From Pygmaiobacter massiliensis (GTDB lineage Bacteria > Bacillota > Clostridia > Oscillospirales > Ruminococcaceae), in assembly GCF_900199435.1 (NCBI RefSeq), contig NZ_OAML01000003.1:637166-701165 (forward strand): a stretch of 64,000 nt of DNA. The letters are read 5' to 3'. The notes beneath the pieces are model-generated. The model was not told the origin of the DNA, did not search any database, and saw nothing but the letters and a program-made list of their open reading frames with translations. Shown here piece by piece: positions 8,256 to 17,350 of this stretch. Each line of letters starts with the position of its first letter. Positions within the stretch are counted from its first letter, which is position 1. A program made the position numbers and the translations under genes.

Positions 8256-10679
8256 TTGGAGAAACTATTGTCAAAACAAAGCAGAGGTTTTATAGTGCAA
8301 AAAAGAAGCGTTAAATTTGCTTGGGCGATAGCGTTAGTAGCTGTAATTTTGTTCTACTCGTCGTTATATTTTTTCAACACCTATCCAACTACAGAGGGGT
8401 GGGGCATCAATTATGCAGAATTAATCGGATCCGGTATGGTTCCATATCGAGACTTTTATTATTATCTTCCCCCTCTAAATATCTGGGTTGATGCGTTACT
8501 GTGGCGATTGTCTGGTGGGTTGCTCTTGGTATACAGAGCTTGGCGCCTTGCAGAGCGTATTGGAATTCTACTACTTGTGTTCAACTATCTTTCACGGTAC
8601 TTTAACAGCAGTGTAGTCTGGCTCGGATGCGCATTTACAGGTGTCTTAATCACGGGGAATGTCTACGATTTGTTTGGTGACTACAATCAAACACAGTTTT
8701 TATTTACGTTACTTTTAATTTACTGTGCTACGGGATTTGCCGACCGCAAAGGAAACAACAGCAGGTATTCTTTTTTGCTGATAGGTGGCATTATATTAGG
8801 CGGTATGTTCTTATTAAAACAGCCGGTCTTTGTAGCTAACTTTGCAGTTTTTTTTCTTTGCTTCAGTGCTTTCTGTTTTAAATATAGAGACAAACACTAT
8901 TTAAGCTATTGCGGTGCGATTGCTGCAGGGCTTATATTAACCATTATTCCAGTGTTTGTTTATTTGGCTAGCAACAATGCTTTTCAACCTTTTGTAGAGC
9001 AAGTGTTTTTGAACGTAGACGGAAAAGGCTCAATGTATAATATTATGCTGGGGCGTTTGATTTTACAGTTTACCAAATACCGAGCCTTACAGATGGCACT
9101 TCTTATTATTGGGGTTACTTTACTTTTCAAATATTATTCTGCACGGCATAAAAGCACCAAGTGGTCATTTTATGCAAAAAAAATTGGTTTAATGGTGGTT
9201 CTAGTCTCGATTTTGATCGGTTATCAGGACTGCATTGTGGAGTTGCTTTTGCTGTTTCAAAAGTATCCGCTCGAATGTTTTATCATATTTGCTTCATTGC
9301 TACCGTTTATTACCATTGAGCTACTTAAAAGTTATAAAAACAAAAAAATACCTCTCTCAATCGAAGTACTCAGTATAGCCTTGGGCACAGTGATATCCGC
9401 AATCTCCGTTTTTCGTAATGAATCGTTCACGACCGATTTTGTGCAACAGACACAGACTGAAAAAACGTTAATTTACACCTTAATCGAAAGCGATTTCTCC
9501 ACAATTGTATTTTTTATTACAATTGGCCTGTGTTTTTATTTTTTCTCTAGAAAAGATTCCCGAAGTGATGCGCTATTTTTTTTCACTAGTGGTGGCTTGA
9601 GTATGATATATGCTTTCGTTATGACTACAAATGGCCAGATAGACGCTCGGATTTTCAATCTCACCCTTCCCCTGCTTATCTGCTGCGTATTTTCTTTTAA
9701 AATAGATCAAAGAGGAATTGTGACGATTTGGAAATTTTTATTGGGAAGTACTTGCGTCTTATTATCCGTTGTTTGTATTGCCCAAAAGTGCAATAGCGCA
9801 TATACATGGTGGGGATGGACTGACTATTCTGTTCATGAGAAGATTTATCCCGTAGACATCCCTGCACTAAAAGGTTTAAAGCTATCCGCAGAACAAAAGG
9901 AAATCTATGAAGAAATCACCAAACTGGTGGAAGAAAACAGTGATGAAGATGATGTAGTATGGGGGTATCCTCATATTAAAATTTTTAACGTGCTAACCAA
10001 TCGGTATAAAATGAGTACATTTATGCCGGTTCTGTTTTATGACGTTTCCGCAGATAGCTATGTCGAAGAAGAAGTATCACGTTTAAAAGAAAATCCGCCG
10101 GATATTATCATCTGGGAAACGATTCCTTATTGTATCGAGGTGCACGAAGATGTATTTCGTGATGGGAAATTGTTAAAGCAACGTGAAATTGTAGATTGGT
10201 TTCACAGCGTCGCAAACACACAATATACCATGATTGGAAGAATAGGCGATTATGGTGTTTATCGTTTAAATGATGGGTATCCGATTAAATCTACTTATTA
10301 TAAGCCAGATTCTATTTCTCTTTATCCAGTAGAAGGTGTATACGCTCCCGAGTCAAACTTTACTTGGTGTCAAAAAGAAGCGCAATATACAATCAACTCT
10401 AACGTAGAGCATCAGGTGGACGCAGAACTTAAGACAAAGCTGATTGTGAGTAACGCAGAAACCCCTGGGCAATTTACCGTTAAGCTGAATGACCAAATCA
10501 TATTTCAGACACCAGTAGATTCAGAAAACTCCCGGCTCAATCTTGATTTAAAATTGCCCTTGAAAACAGGCGACAATAAACTGGTTATGACAACTACAAC
10601 TCAGCGCATATCAGCACCTGAGGATCCTCGAGAATTGTACTTCCAAATTGTCACAGCTGAAACTTCGTTAGTAGGTTAA
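8256..10679 (+). CDS. GT39/PMT-like polytopic glycosyltransferase
   Basis: This 807-residue protein is predicted to move a sugar from a polyprenyl-phosphate carrier to an acceptor outside the membrane. The first hydrophobic segment is at about residues 22-40, followed by an outer loop with TTEGWG and the segment GSGMVPYRDFYYYLPP (58-73), which is characteristic of GT39/ArnT-like enzymes. About twelve hydrophobic segments extend to about residue 505, then comes a soluble domain of about 300 residues. A TTG start at 8256 is used, with AAAGG at 8246-8250. Codon use is more AT-rich than in the rfb genes. The C-terminus (APEDPRELYFQ) resembles that of the 717-residue protein upstream. Confidence 0.75.
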   Translation: MEKLLSKQSRGFIVQKRSVKFAWAIALVAVILFYSSLYFFNTYPTTEGWGINYAELIGSGMVPYRDFYYYLPPLNIWVDALLWRLSGGLLLVYRAWRLAERIGILLLVFNYLSRYFNSSVVWLGCAFTGVLITGNVYDLFGDYNQTQFLFTLLLIYCATGFADRKGNNSRYSFLLIGGIILGGMFLLKQPVFVANFAVFFLCFSAFCFKYRDKHYLSYCGAIAAGLILTIIPVFVYLASNNAFQPFVEQVFLNVDGKGSMYNIMLGRLILQFTKYRALQMALLIIGVTLLFKYYSARHKSTKWSFYAKKIGLMVVLVSILIGYQDCIVELLLLFQKYPLECFIIFASLLPFITIELLKSYKNKKIPLSIEVLSIALGTVISAISVFRNESFTTDFVQQTQTEKTLIYTLIESDFSTIVFFITIGLCFYFFSRKDSRSDALFFFTSGGLSMIYAFVMTTNGQIDARIFNLTLPLLICCVFSFKIDQRGIVTIWKFLLGSTCVLLSVVCIAQKCNSAYTWWGWTDYSVHEKIYPVDIPALKGLKLSAEQKEIYEEITKLVEENSDEDDVVWGYPHIKIFNVLTNRYKMSTFMPVLFYDVSADSYVEEEVSRLKENPPDIIIWETIPYCIEVHEDVFRDGKLLKQREIVDWFHSVANTQYTMIGRIGDYGVYRLNDGYPIKSTYYKPDSISLYPVEGVYAPESNFTWCQKEAQYTINSNVEHQVDAELKTKLIVSNAETPGQFTVKLNDQIIFQTPVDSENSRLNLDLKLPLKTGDNKLVMTTTTQRISAPEDPRELYFQIVTAETSLVG

Positions 10680-11000
10680 TTCCATAAGAAATCCAAGAGT
10701 GCTTTTGGACGCTGAAGTAATGAGCTACAAAATCCAAACTGGTGTTCAAGATTTGCATTAATTGCGTAGCGCCGGAAGATTGTGAATACAGATTATGCTT
10801 ACTCCTTACTCTACCAGACAGCACCTACTGGCTAAGCCGTTAGGTGCTGTCTGTACGAAAAGTGATACCGTGAAAAGTAAGCTGTTACAGATGTTATGAA
10901 AATGGATCATCGTTAGGTGGGATTTCTAAGGCTAATACGGAAAAGCGGAAGTTGTGCAGCTTGAAGATTGCTTCAAAAAGCACCGAGAAAGGAAACAGTT
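10680..11000. other. 320-bp gap inside the glycan cluster
   Basis: No coding frame is supported. The main feature is the stem-loop at 10815-10853. The downstream gene has its own strong ribosome binding site, so a promoter could lie between the hairpin and 11000, but none is clear. Confidence 0.5.
10815..10853. other. 13-bp perfect stem-loop between operon genes
   Basis: CAGACAGCACCTA (10815-10827) pairs perfectly with TAGGTGCTGTCTG (10841-10853) around a 13-nt loop. No T-tract follows on either strand, so this is not a standard intrinsic terminator; it may protect or process the mRNA. Confidence 0.7.
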
Positions 11001-12605
11001 ATGAAAAATGTAAAATTACTGGATTGTACGCTGCGCGATGGGGGCTATATCAATGACTGGGAGTTTGGCCATGATACGCTAATTAGCGTATTTGAACGCC
11101 TTGTCAGCACCAAAGTGGATGCAATTGAAATTGGATTTTTAGACGAGCGTCGTGCCTTTGATATTAATCGCAGTATTATGCCGGATACGGCTAGTGCCGG
11201 CAAGATATACGGTGGGGTGGATAAAGGCAGTGCAATGGTGGTCGGAATGATCGACTATGGCACTTGCGGAATCGAGCAGATTCAGCCTTGTAATGAGAGC
11301 TATCTGGATGGTATTCGTGTGATTTTTAAAAAACACCTCATGCACGAAGCGCTGGCATTTTGCAAGCAAATCAAAGACCTAGGATACCAGGTTTTCGCAC
11401 AGCTCGTGTCGGTTACCAGCTATAACGATAAAGAATTGCTGGAATTGATTGACTTGGTGAACAGTGTCAAGCCCTATGCAGTTTCTATGGTGGATACCTA
11501 TGGCTTGATGCATCAGGAAAACCTTTCTCATATTTTTGATATTCTGGACCACAATCTTGACCCGGAAATCTGCATTGGCTACCATGCGCATAACAACTTC
11601 CAGATGGGATATGCGAACTGCATCAAAATGCTGCACACCGATACCGAACGCACCATTCTTGTAGACGGTACGTTATATGGTATGGGCAAAAGCGCTGGCA
11701 ATGCACCGCTTGAGTTGCTGGGCATGTATATGAACGACAATTTAGGCAAGCAGTACGACGTAGGTCAGATGCTGGAAGCAATTGAAAACAATATTATGGA
11801 AATCTATCGCCATATTCCGTGGGGTTATAACCTGTTTTATTATGTGGCGGCATCCAACCATTGCCACCCCAGCTATGTGTCTTATCTGATGAACAAGCGG
11901 ACGCTTTCGATTAAATCCATCAATGAGATTTTGCCGCATTTACAGGGCGAAAGCAAGCTGCTGTATGATAAAAAATTGATTGAGCAGCTTTATCTCGACT
12001 ATCAGAAGACAGAGTGTGAAGACTCTCAAGCACGGAGCCAGCTAAAAGCACAACTTGCGGGCAAGACCGTGCTGGTATTAGGCCCGGGCAAAAACTTGGT
12101 ACAGCAGGCCAATTTAATTGGGGACTGCCTGAATAATTGTGACCCAGTGATTATTTCTGTCAACTTTATGCCCAAGCAGTTTAAGCCGGATTATCTCTTC
12201 TTGACTAATTCCAAGCGCTATGCACAGCTGAGTACTCGTCTTGCAGACCCCGCCAATAAAAACATGCCGCTGATCGCCACTTCTAACGTGACAAAAGCGG
12301 AAGGCACTTTTGAGTATGAGCTGAATTACAGCAATTTGATTGACGAGAAAACCGAAATTCCCGATAACTCTCTGATCATGATGTTAAAAGTATTGATGGC
12401 ATCTGGTGTCACCAAAATTCTTTTGGCGGGATTTGACGGCTATACTGCGCGGGAAGAAGAAGAAAACTATTTTAATACCAACATGGAATACAGTTTCGCA
12501 AAAGAAAAAGCGGAGTATTTGAACGCTTATGCGAAAAAATTCCTGGCAGAACATGCAGATCAAATTGAGGTCACGTTTGTGACTCGTTCGCATTATCAAG
12601 ATTAA
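11001..12605 (+). CDS. HMGL-like aldolase with C-terminal unknown domain
   Basis: The N-terminal half (about 1-280) is a metal-dependent TIM-barrel of the HMG-CoA lyase/4-hydroxy-2-ketovalerate aldolase family, with DCTLRDGGY at 8-16 and the metal-binding HAHNN at 195-199. Such enzymes join pyruvate or acetyl units to aldehydes or cleave the products. The C-terminal part (about 345-534) starts with a nucleotide-fold-like segment (KTVLVLGPGKNL) that I cannot assign. The start at 11001 has GAAAGGAAA just before it. It is followed 26 bp later by a thiamine-diphosphate enzyme, so both probably act on the same small keto-acid or sugar. The substrate is unknown. Confidence 0.85.
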   Translation: MKNVKLLDCTLRDGGYINDWEFGHDTLISVFERLVSTKVDAIEIGFLDERRAFDINRSIMPDTASAGKIYGGVDKGSAMVVGMIDYGTCGIEQIQPCNESYLDGIRVIFKKHLMHEALAFCKQIKDLGYQVFAQLVSVTSYNDKELLELIDLVNSVKPYAVSMVDTYGLMHQENLSHIFDILDHNLDPEICIGYHAHNNFQMGYANCIKMLHTDTERTILVDGTLYGMGKSAGNAPLELLGMYMNDNLGKQYDVGQMLEAIENNIMEIYRHIPWGYNLFYYVAASNHCHPSYVSYLMNKRTLSIKSINEILPHLQGESKLLYDKKLIEQLYLDYQKTECEDSQARSQLKAQLAGKTVLVLGPGKNLVQQANLIGDCLNNCDPVIISVNFMPKQFKPDYLFLTNSKRYAQLSTRLADPANKNMPLIATSNVTKAEGTFEYELNYSNLIDEKTEIPDNSLIMMLKVLMASGVTKILLAGFDGYTAREEEENYFNTNMEYSFAKEKAEYLNAYAKKFLAEHADQIEVTFVTRSHYQD

Positions 12606-12631
12606 GAAACAGTGCAGGGGAGAATCAACGA

Positions 12632-14428
12632 ATGAAAGTAAGAGTAGCCGATTATATTGCGGATTTCTTTGCGAAAAATGAGATTACGGATGTTTTTTCC
12701 GTTACCGGCGGCGGTGCCATGCACATGAATGATGCGCTGGGGCATCATAACGCACTCACCGTAACCTACAATCACCACGAGCAGGCTTGCTCGATTGCCG
12801 CAGAAGCCTACACTCGCCTTACTGGCAAGCTGGCAGTTTGCTGTGTGACAAGTGGCCCGGGTGGTACCAATGCGATTACCGGCGCCATGGGCGGCTGGTT
12901 AGATTCTATCCCGATGTTTATTCTTTCGGGTCAGGTCAAACGCGAAACGACCATCTGGTCTGTTCCTGAGCTTGGCCTGCGCCAGCTTGGCGATCAGGAA
13001 TTTGACATTGTACACACCGTTGCAAACATGACGAAATATGCGGTCATGGTGACCAATGAAAATGAGATTGCCTATCATCTGGAAAAAGCCTTGTATCTTG
13101 CGAAAGAAGGCCGCGGCGGTCCGGTGTGGGTAGATGTGCCGCTCGACGTGCAAGGTGCAAAAATCGAAACGGACGACCTCGTTCATTTTGATGCAGCGAA
13201 AGAGGCGGCACCAGCGATTCCTTCGCTGTGTGCGCAAGAAGCTCAGAGTATTTTGGCGAAGATTGCGGCTGCAAAACGTCCCTTGATTTTGGTTGGTACT
13301 GGCATCCGGTTGGGTGACGCAGAAAATGAGCTGCTTCGTTTTGCGGAAAAAATGCAATTGCCGATTGTTACTGCGTGGAATGCAAACGATGTGGTAGGCG
13401 CAGACAGCCCTTATTTTGCAGGTATGCCCGGCACCGTTGGCACCCGTGGCGGCAATTTTGTAGTGCAAAACTGTGATTTGCTTCTTTCTCTGGGCTGCCG
13501 GCTCAATATCCGGATGATTAGCTACAACAAGCGTCAATTTGCAGAAAACGCTTATAAAATCGTGGTCGATATTGATGAAAAAGAATTGAAAAAGCCGACC
13601 ATTGTACCTGATCTTCCGATTCACGGAGATGTAAAACAGGTACTGGGTGCATTGCTGCAAGAAGATTATACACCGGTTGCGGCGCATGAAGCGTGGCTGT
13701 CTTGGTGCCGTACCATCAATGCGCGCTACCCGGCAGCATTGCCTGAATACCACGGCAGTGAAAAGCTGAATCCATATGTATTTATGGATCAGATGTTTGA
13801 TGCATTGGATAAAAATGATACGATTGTCTGCGGCAATGGCAGCGCATGTGTTATGACATTCCAAGCAAGCAAAATCAAACAGGGTCAGCGCATGTTTACC
13901 AACTCTGGTTGTGCAGCGATGGGCTATGGCCTGCCTGGCGCACTTGGCGCCGCTGTCGCAAAAAAAGACGGTCGGGTAATCTGTGTGGATGGCGACGGAA
14001 GCATTATGATGAATATTCAAGAGCTTGCGACTGTGGCACTCCACAAACAGAATATGAAAATCATTCTGTTAAATAACGCAGGATATCACTCCATTCGTCA
14101 GACCCAGACCAATATTTTTCAGCCGCCTTTGATAGGTGTCGGGCCGGAAAGTGGTGTAGGTTTTCCGGATTTTGCAAAGCTGGCGGATGCATTTGGGATT
14201 CCATATCGACGCATTGACAACGAAGCGAGCGCTCAGGCTACACTGGCAGAACTGCTTGCGGTGGAAGGGCCTGTACTTTGCGAAGTAGTTGTAGACGAAA
14301 CACAAAACTTTGCGCCCAAACTTTCTTCCAAAGTTTTGCCCGATGGCAAGATTGTATCGCCAAAGCTCGATGATATGTTCCCGTTCCTGCCCGAAGAAGA
14401 ATATCGTGCCAATCATTTTGAAGGCTGA
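12632..14428 (+). CDS. YerE-like thiamine-diphosphate enzyme (acetolactate synthase family)
   Basis: The 598-residue enzyme has the three-domain layout of acetohydroxyacid synthases: the activating glutamate E50 in NHHEQAC, a central domain, and the C-terminal cofactor motif GDG (454-456) through NN (481-482). In dideoxysugar clusters, YerE of this family decarboxylates pyruvate and transfers the two-carbon unit to C4 of a CDP-4-keto-3,6-dideoxysugar, giving the branched sugar yersiniose. The location directly after rfbFGH and an aldolase favours such a role over branched-chain amino acid synthesis, and no small ilvN subunit is present. AGGGGAGAA at 12616-12624 is the ribosome binding site. 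The acyl donor is not known. Confidence 0.85.
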   Translation: MKVRVADYIADFFAKNEITDVFSVTGGGAMHMNDALGHHNALTVTYNHHEQACSIAAEAYTRLTGKLAVCCVTSGPGGTNAITGAMGGWLDSIPMFILSGQVKRETTIWSVPELGLRQLGDQEFDIVHTVANMTKYAVMVTNENEIAYHLEKALYLAKEGRGGPVWVDVPLDVQGAKIETDDLVHFDAAKEAAPAIPSLCAQEAQSILAKIAAAKRPLILVGTGIRLGDAENELLRFAEKMQLPIVTAWNANDVVGADSPYFAGMPGTVGTRGGNFVVQNCDLLLSLGCRLNIRMISYNKRQFAENAYKIVVDIDEKELKKPTIVPDLPIHGDVKQVLGALLQEDYTPVAAHEAWLSWCRTINARYPAALPEYHGSEKLNPYVFMDQMFDALDKNDTIVCGNGSACVMTFQASKIKQGQRMFTNSGCAAMGYGLPGALGAAVAKKDGRVICVDGDGSIMMNIQELATVALHKQNMKIILLNNAGYHSIRQTQTNIFQPPLIGVGPESGVGFPDFAKLADAFGIPYRRIDNEASAQATLAELLAVEGPVLCEVVVDETQNFAPKLSSKVLPDGKIVSPKLDDMFPFLPEEEYRANHFEG

Positions 14429-14438
14429 GATCAGACAA

Positions 14439-15104
14439 ATGAAAAAACTGGTTATTTTTGATTTTGATGGAACCTTAGTAGACACGATTACCGACGTAGC
14501 AATTTGCTTCAATGGGGCCCTGGCTGCCTGTGGTCAGCCGGGGCATTCCTTGAAAGCGTTTGACAATTTTGTAGGCGGCAATCTGGAAACCGTTGTCTCT
14601 CGTATGCTGCCACCAGCGGCAAAAGAAGATGCGAAAATAATAGACCAAGTGAAAACGGCTTATCGTGAACGATACCTTGCAAGTGACAAGCCGAACACCA
14701 AGCCCTATTTGGGCATTATGGAAATGATAGCGATGGTACAAAGTGCCGGGGCTAAATTAGCGGTGCATACCAATAAAGGGCAACAACTGACCGATGCCCT
14801 CGTCGCAAAATTGTTTCCTGATGTTCCGTTTTGTGCCGTTGTAGGTTATGATGACACACGCCCCTCCAAGCCAGACCCTGATGGAGTCATACGCATTTGT
14901 CAAGCCGCACATTGTACCCTTGATGAGGCGATTTATGTGGGAGATGGAAAAACCGATTTGGATACCGCAGCAAATGCAGGGATTCCTTGTGTGTTAGCTG
15001 CCTGGGGCCAAACCAAACCCGAAGATATTACCGATCCACGAGTGGCTTTTTGTGCATATACAGTGGCAGAAGCAACAAGCTGGATAAGAGGGGAATTGAC
15101 ATGA
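14439..15104 (+). CDS. HAD-family phosphatase (phosphoglycolate phosphatase-like)
   Basis: The 221-residue protein has all HAD motifs: DFDGT at 8-12 (nucleophile Asp8), the Thr of VHTNKG, the Lys of PSKPDP and the acidic GDGKTD. It is closest in layout to Gph-type phosphatases that remove phosphate from small carbon acids or sugars. The start at 14439 begins 10 bp after the stop of the TPP enzyme and has only a weak ribosome binding site, so it is probably translationally coupled. It overlaps the next gene (ATGA). In this context it may dephosphorylate an intermediate of the branched sugar route; the substrate is unknown. Confidence 0.85.
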   Translation: MKKLVIFDFDGTLVDTITDVAICFNGALAACGQPGHSLKAFDNFVGGNLETVVSRMLPPAAKEDAKIIDQVKTAYRERYLASDKPNTKPYLGIMEMIAMVQSAGAKLAVHTNKGQQLTDALVAKLFPDVPFCAVVGYDDTRPSKPDPDGVIRICQAAHCTLDEAIYVGDGKTDLDTAANAGIPCVLAAWGQTKPEDITDPRVAFCAYTVAEATSWIRGELT

Positions 15105-16027
15105 TAAAAAAAGCGATTATCACGGGCGCAACAGGAATGATTGGAAGCACCCTTGCAAAACAGTTGATTGCGCAAGGTACCCAAGTTCTTGCGGTTGTGC
15201 GGCCCGGCACAAAAAAGCTTGCAAACTTGCCGGATTCGCCTATGCTTTCGTTAGTGGAATGTGGAGTAGATGAAATTTCCACATTGCCGGAAAAACTAGC
15301 TAATCATGAGTGGAACTGCTTTTTTCATTTAGCGTGGGCAGATGCTTTTGGCGGCGGACGCAATGATATGGATAGCCAGATAGGCAATATTACCGGCACA
15401 GTACATGCTGTGCGTGCGGCGGCAGCGATGGGCTGCAATGTATTTGTAGGCGCAGGCAGTCAAGCGGAGTATGGCCGGGTAGAGGGCAAGCTTCGCCCCG
15501 AAACCCCAACCTTTCCTGAAAATGGATATGGTATGGCAAAGCTGTGTGCAGGCGAAATGAGCCGCGTAGAATGTAAAAAATTAGGCTTGCGACATGTATG
15601 GGTGCGCATTTTGAGTATCTACGGACCCGGAGATAACGCCTATACGCTGGTTGGTAGTGCCATTGAGAGCTTTTTGGACGGCAAAGAAACAGCATTTACC
15701 GCCGGGGAGCAGATGTGGGACTACCTGTATAGCGAAGATGCCGCACATGCGATTCTCCTTGCTGGAGAAAAGGGGCACGATGGAGCGGTGTATCCGCTTG
15801 GTGGAGGCACCGTTCGTCCGCTTAAAGAGTATATTCTCGCCATTCGAGATGCCATCAACCCGTCACTTAATGCAGGTTTGGGTAAGCGCCCGTATATGGA
15901 GGGGCAAGTGATGCATCTGGAGGCAGATATTTCTGCGTTGACCGCAGACACTGGATTTATGCCGCAAATGGATTTTGAAACCGGCATCCGGAAGACAATT
16001 GACTGGGTAAAGGAAACGAGAAAATGA
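15101..16027 (+). CDS. NAD(P)-dependent sugar epimerase/reductase (extended SDR)
   Basis: The nucleotide-binding motif GATGMIG is at residues 9-15, S120 lies in GAGSQAEYG and the catalytic pair Y143/K147 in YGMAK. Length is 308 residues. Within a CDP-dideoxysugar cluster such enzymes reduce the C4 keto group (abequose or tyvelose precursors) or the keto group of a branched chain (YerF role). I infer that it performs the final reduction. It overlaps the HAD gene by 4 bp and the next gene by 4 bp, with AAGAGGGGA at 15086-15094 as ribosome binding site. Confidence 0.85.
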   Translation: MIKKAIITGATGMIGSTLAKQLIAQGTQVLAVVRPGTKKLANLPDSPMLSLVECGVDEISTLPEKLANHEWNCFFHLAWADAFGGGRNDMDSQIGNITGTVHAVRAAAAMGCNVFVGAGSQAEYGRVEGKLRPETPTFPENGYGMAKLCAGEMSRVECKKLGLRHVWVRILSIYGPGDNAYTLVGSAIESFLDGKETAFTAGEQMWDYLYSEDAAHAILLAGEKGHDGAVYPLGGGTVRPLKEYILAIRDAINPSLNAGLGKRPYMEGQVMHLEADISALTADTGFMPQMDFETGIRKTIDWVKETRK

Positions 16028-16986
16028 GCGATAAAAAAACAGTATCAGTTTTGATTCCTTGTTACAATGAAGAAGAAAATGTTGTTGCAATCTGCGAAGC
16101 CGTGCGTGGAGTCATCCAAAAAGAGCTGCCAGAGTACAACTACGAAATTGTATTTATTGATAACAAATCTACGGACAAAACGCGGATTTTGCTACAGGGA
16201 CTTTGTGCAGAGGATAAGTGCGTAAAAGCTATTTTTAACTCTAAAAACTTTGGTCAGTTTAATAGCCCCTATTATGGTTTGCTGCAAACAACGGGCGATT
16301 GTGCTGTAAGCATGTCGGCAGACTTTCAAGATCCCCCTTCGATGATTCCGAAATTTGTACATGAATGGGAACAGGGGTATAAGGTGGTTTGTGCCATCAA
16401 AACCTCCAGTAAAGAATCTCACCTGATGTATTTCTTGAGGAGTTGCTATTACAAAACAATTAAAAAGATGAGTTCGGTAGAACAAATCGAACATTTTACC
16501 GGTTTTGGTTTATACGACCATAGTTTTATCGAAACGCTGCGCAAGCTGGACGATTCCACCCCATTTATGCGCGGCATTGTGGCAGAGCTTGGACCTGATC
16601 GAAAGGATATTCCGTTTGAACAGCCCAAACGTCGTGCCGGAAAAACCCATAACAACTGGTATACCCTCTACGATGCAGCAATGCTTAGTTTTACGAGCTA
16701 CACGAAAATCGGCCTTCGCCTTGCAACTTTAGTAGGCTTTTTGGCAAGTGGTATTTCTTGCGTGGTAGCATTAGTTTATCTCATCATGAAGTTGGTATGG
16801 TGGAATCGCTTTATTGCTGGCACTACGCCAATTTTAATCGGTGTATTTTTGATGGGTGGCATTCAATTGATGTTTATTGGTCTTTTGGGTGAGTACATTC
16901 TCAGTATGAATCAACGCTTGATGCATCGTCCGCTTGTTGTGGAAGAAAAACGATTCAATTTTGAGGAGCAAGCCGATGAAAAATAA
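16024..16986 (+). CDS. GtrB/DPM1-like polyprenyl-phosphate glycosyltransferase
   Basis: This GT2 enzyme probably loads an activated sugar onto undecaprenyl phosphate on the cytoplasmic face. The N-terminal GT-A domain has PCYNEEE at 12-18 and the metal-binding pair D100/D103 in SADFQDPP. Two membrane segments lie at about 230-252 and 267-290, the usual layout of GtrB and YfdH-type enzymes of 310-330 residues. It starts on an ATGA overlap with the SDR gene and overlaps the following SMR gene by 11 bp. Together with the SMR pair and the GT-C proteins it resembles the three-component glycosylation systems GtrABC. Confidence 0.9.
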   Translation: MSDKKTVSVLIPCYNEEENVVAICEAVRGVIQKELPEYNYEIVFIDNKSTDKTRILLQGLCAEDKCVKAIFNSKNFGQFNSPYYGLLQTTGDCAVSMSADFQDPPSMIPKFVHEWEQGYKVVCAIKTSSKESHLMYFLRSCYYKTIKKMSSVEQIEHFTGFGLYDHSFIETLRKLDDSTPFMRGIVAELGPDRKDIPFEQPKRRAGKTHNNWYTLYDAAMLSFTSYTKIGLRLATLVGFLASGISCVVALVYLIMKLVWWNRFIAGTTPILIGVFLMGGIQLMFIGLLGEYILSMNQRLMHRPLVVEEKRFNFEEQADEK

Positions 16987-17350
16987 GACCAGCCCTAAAA
17001 TGTATTTGGCATTGCACTTGTTAATTGTGCTGTTCAGCCTTTCTTCTGTTTGCAGTAAGCTTGCCTCTAAACAGCCTTTTTTAAGTTTTAAATTTTGCTT
17101 GTTTTACGGGTTAGTTTTGGTGATTTTAGCAGTTTATGCGTTGTTTTGGCAGCAAATTATCAAAAGGATGCCTTTAACAGCCGCTTATGCGAATAAGGCG
17201 GTCACAGTGGTATGGGGATTACTCTGGGGTCTGCTGATTTTTAATGAAAAAATCACCGTAGGCAAAATGATTGGATGCGTCATTATTGTGGCGGGGGTAT
17301 TGCTCTTTGCTTTTAGTGATGAGGAGAAAAAGGAGACAGACAATGAATAG
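16976..17350 (+). CDS. SMR/EamA-type small membrane protein, likely lipid-linked sugar flippase subunit
   Basis: This 124-residue, four-helix protein resembles the small multidrug resistance family, including the ArnE/ArnF subunits that flip undecaprenyl-phosphate aminoarabinose. The Tyr-Ala segment in helix 3 (PLTAAYANKAV) and the loop FNEKITVGK are typical. The start at 16976 has GAGGAG at 16963-16968. It is paired with a second such gene that overlaps by 8 bp, which suggests a heterodimer. Transport of a polyprenyl-linked sugar is inferred from the adjacent GtrB-like gene. Confidence 0.75.
   Translation: MKNKTSPKMYLALHLLIVLFSLSSVCSKLASKQPFLSFKFCLFYGLVLVILAVYALFWQQIIKRMPLTAAYANKAVTVVWGLLWGLLIFNEKITVGKMIGCVIIVAGVLLFAFSDEEKKETDNE

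Noticed and set aside
12899-14044. 381-codon minus-strand frame opposite the TPP enzyme
   Set aside because: Antisense shadow; the plus-strand gene has the full cofactor-binding motifs and correct operon spacing.
12632-14428. Ordinary acetolactate synthase (IlvB) for branched-chain amino acids
   Set aside because: The family is the same, but no ilvN, ilvC or leu genes are near and the gene is embedded between dideoxysugar genes; the YerE-like role fits better, though not proven.
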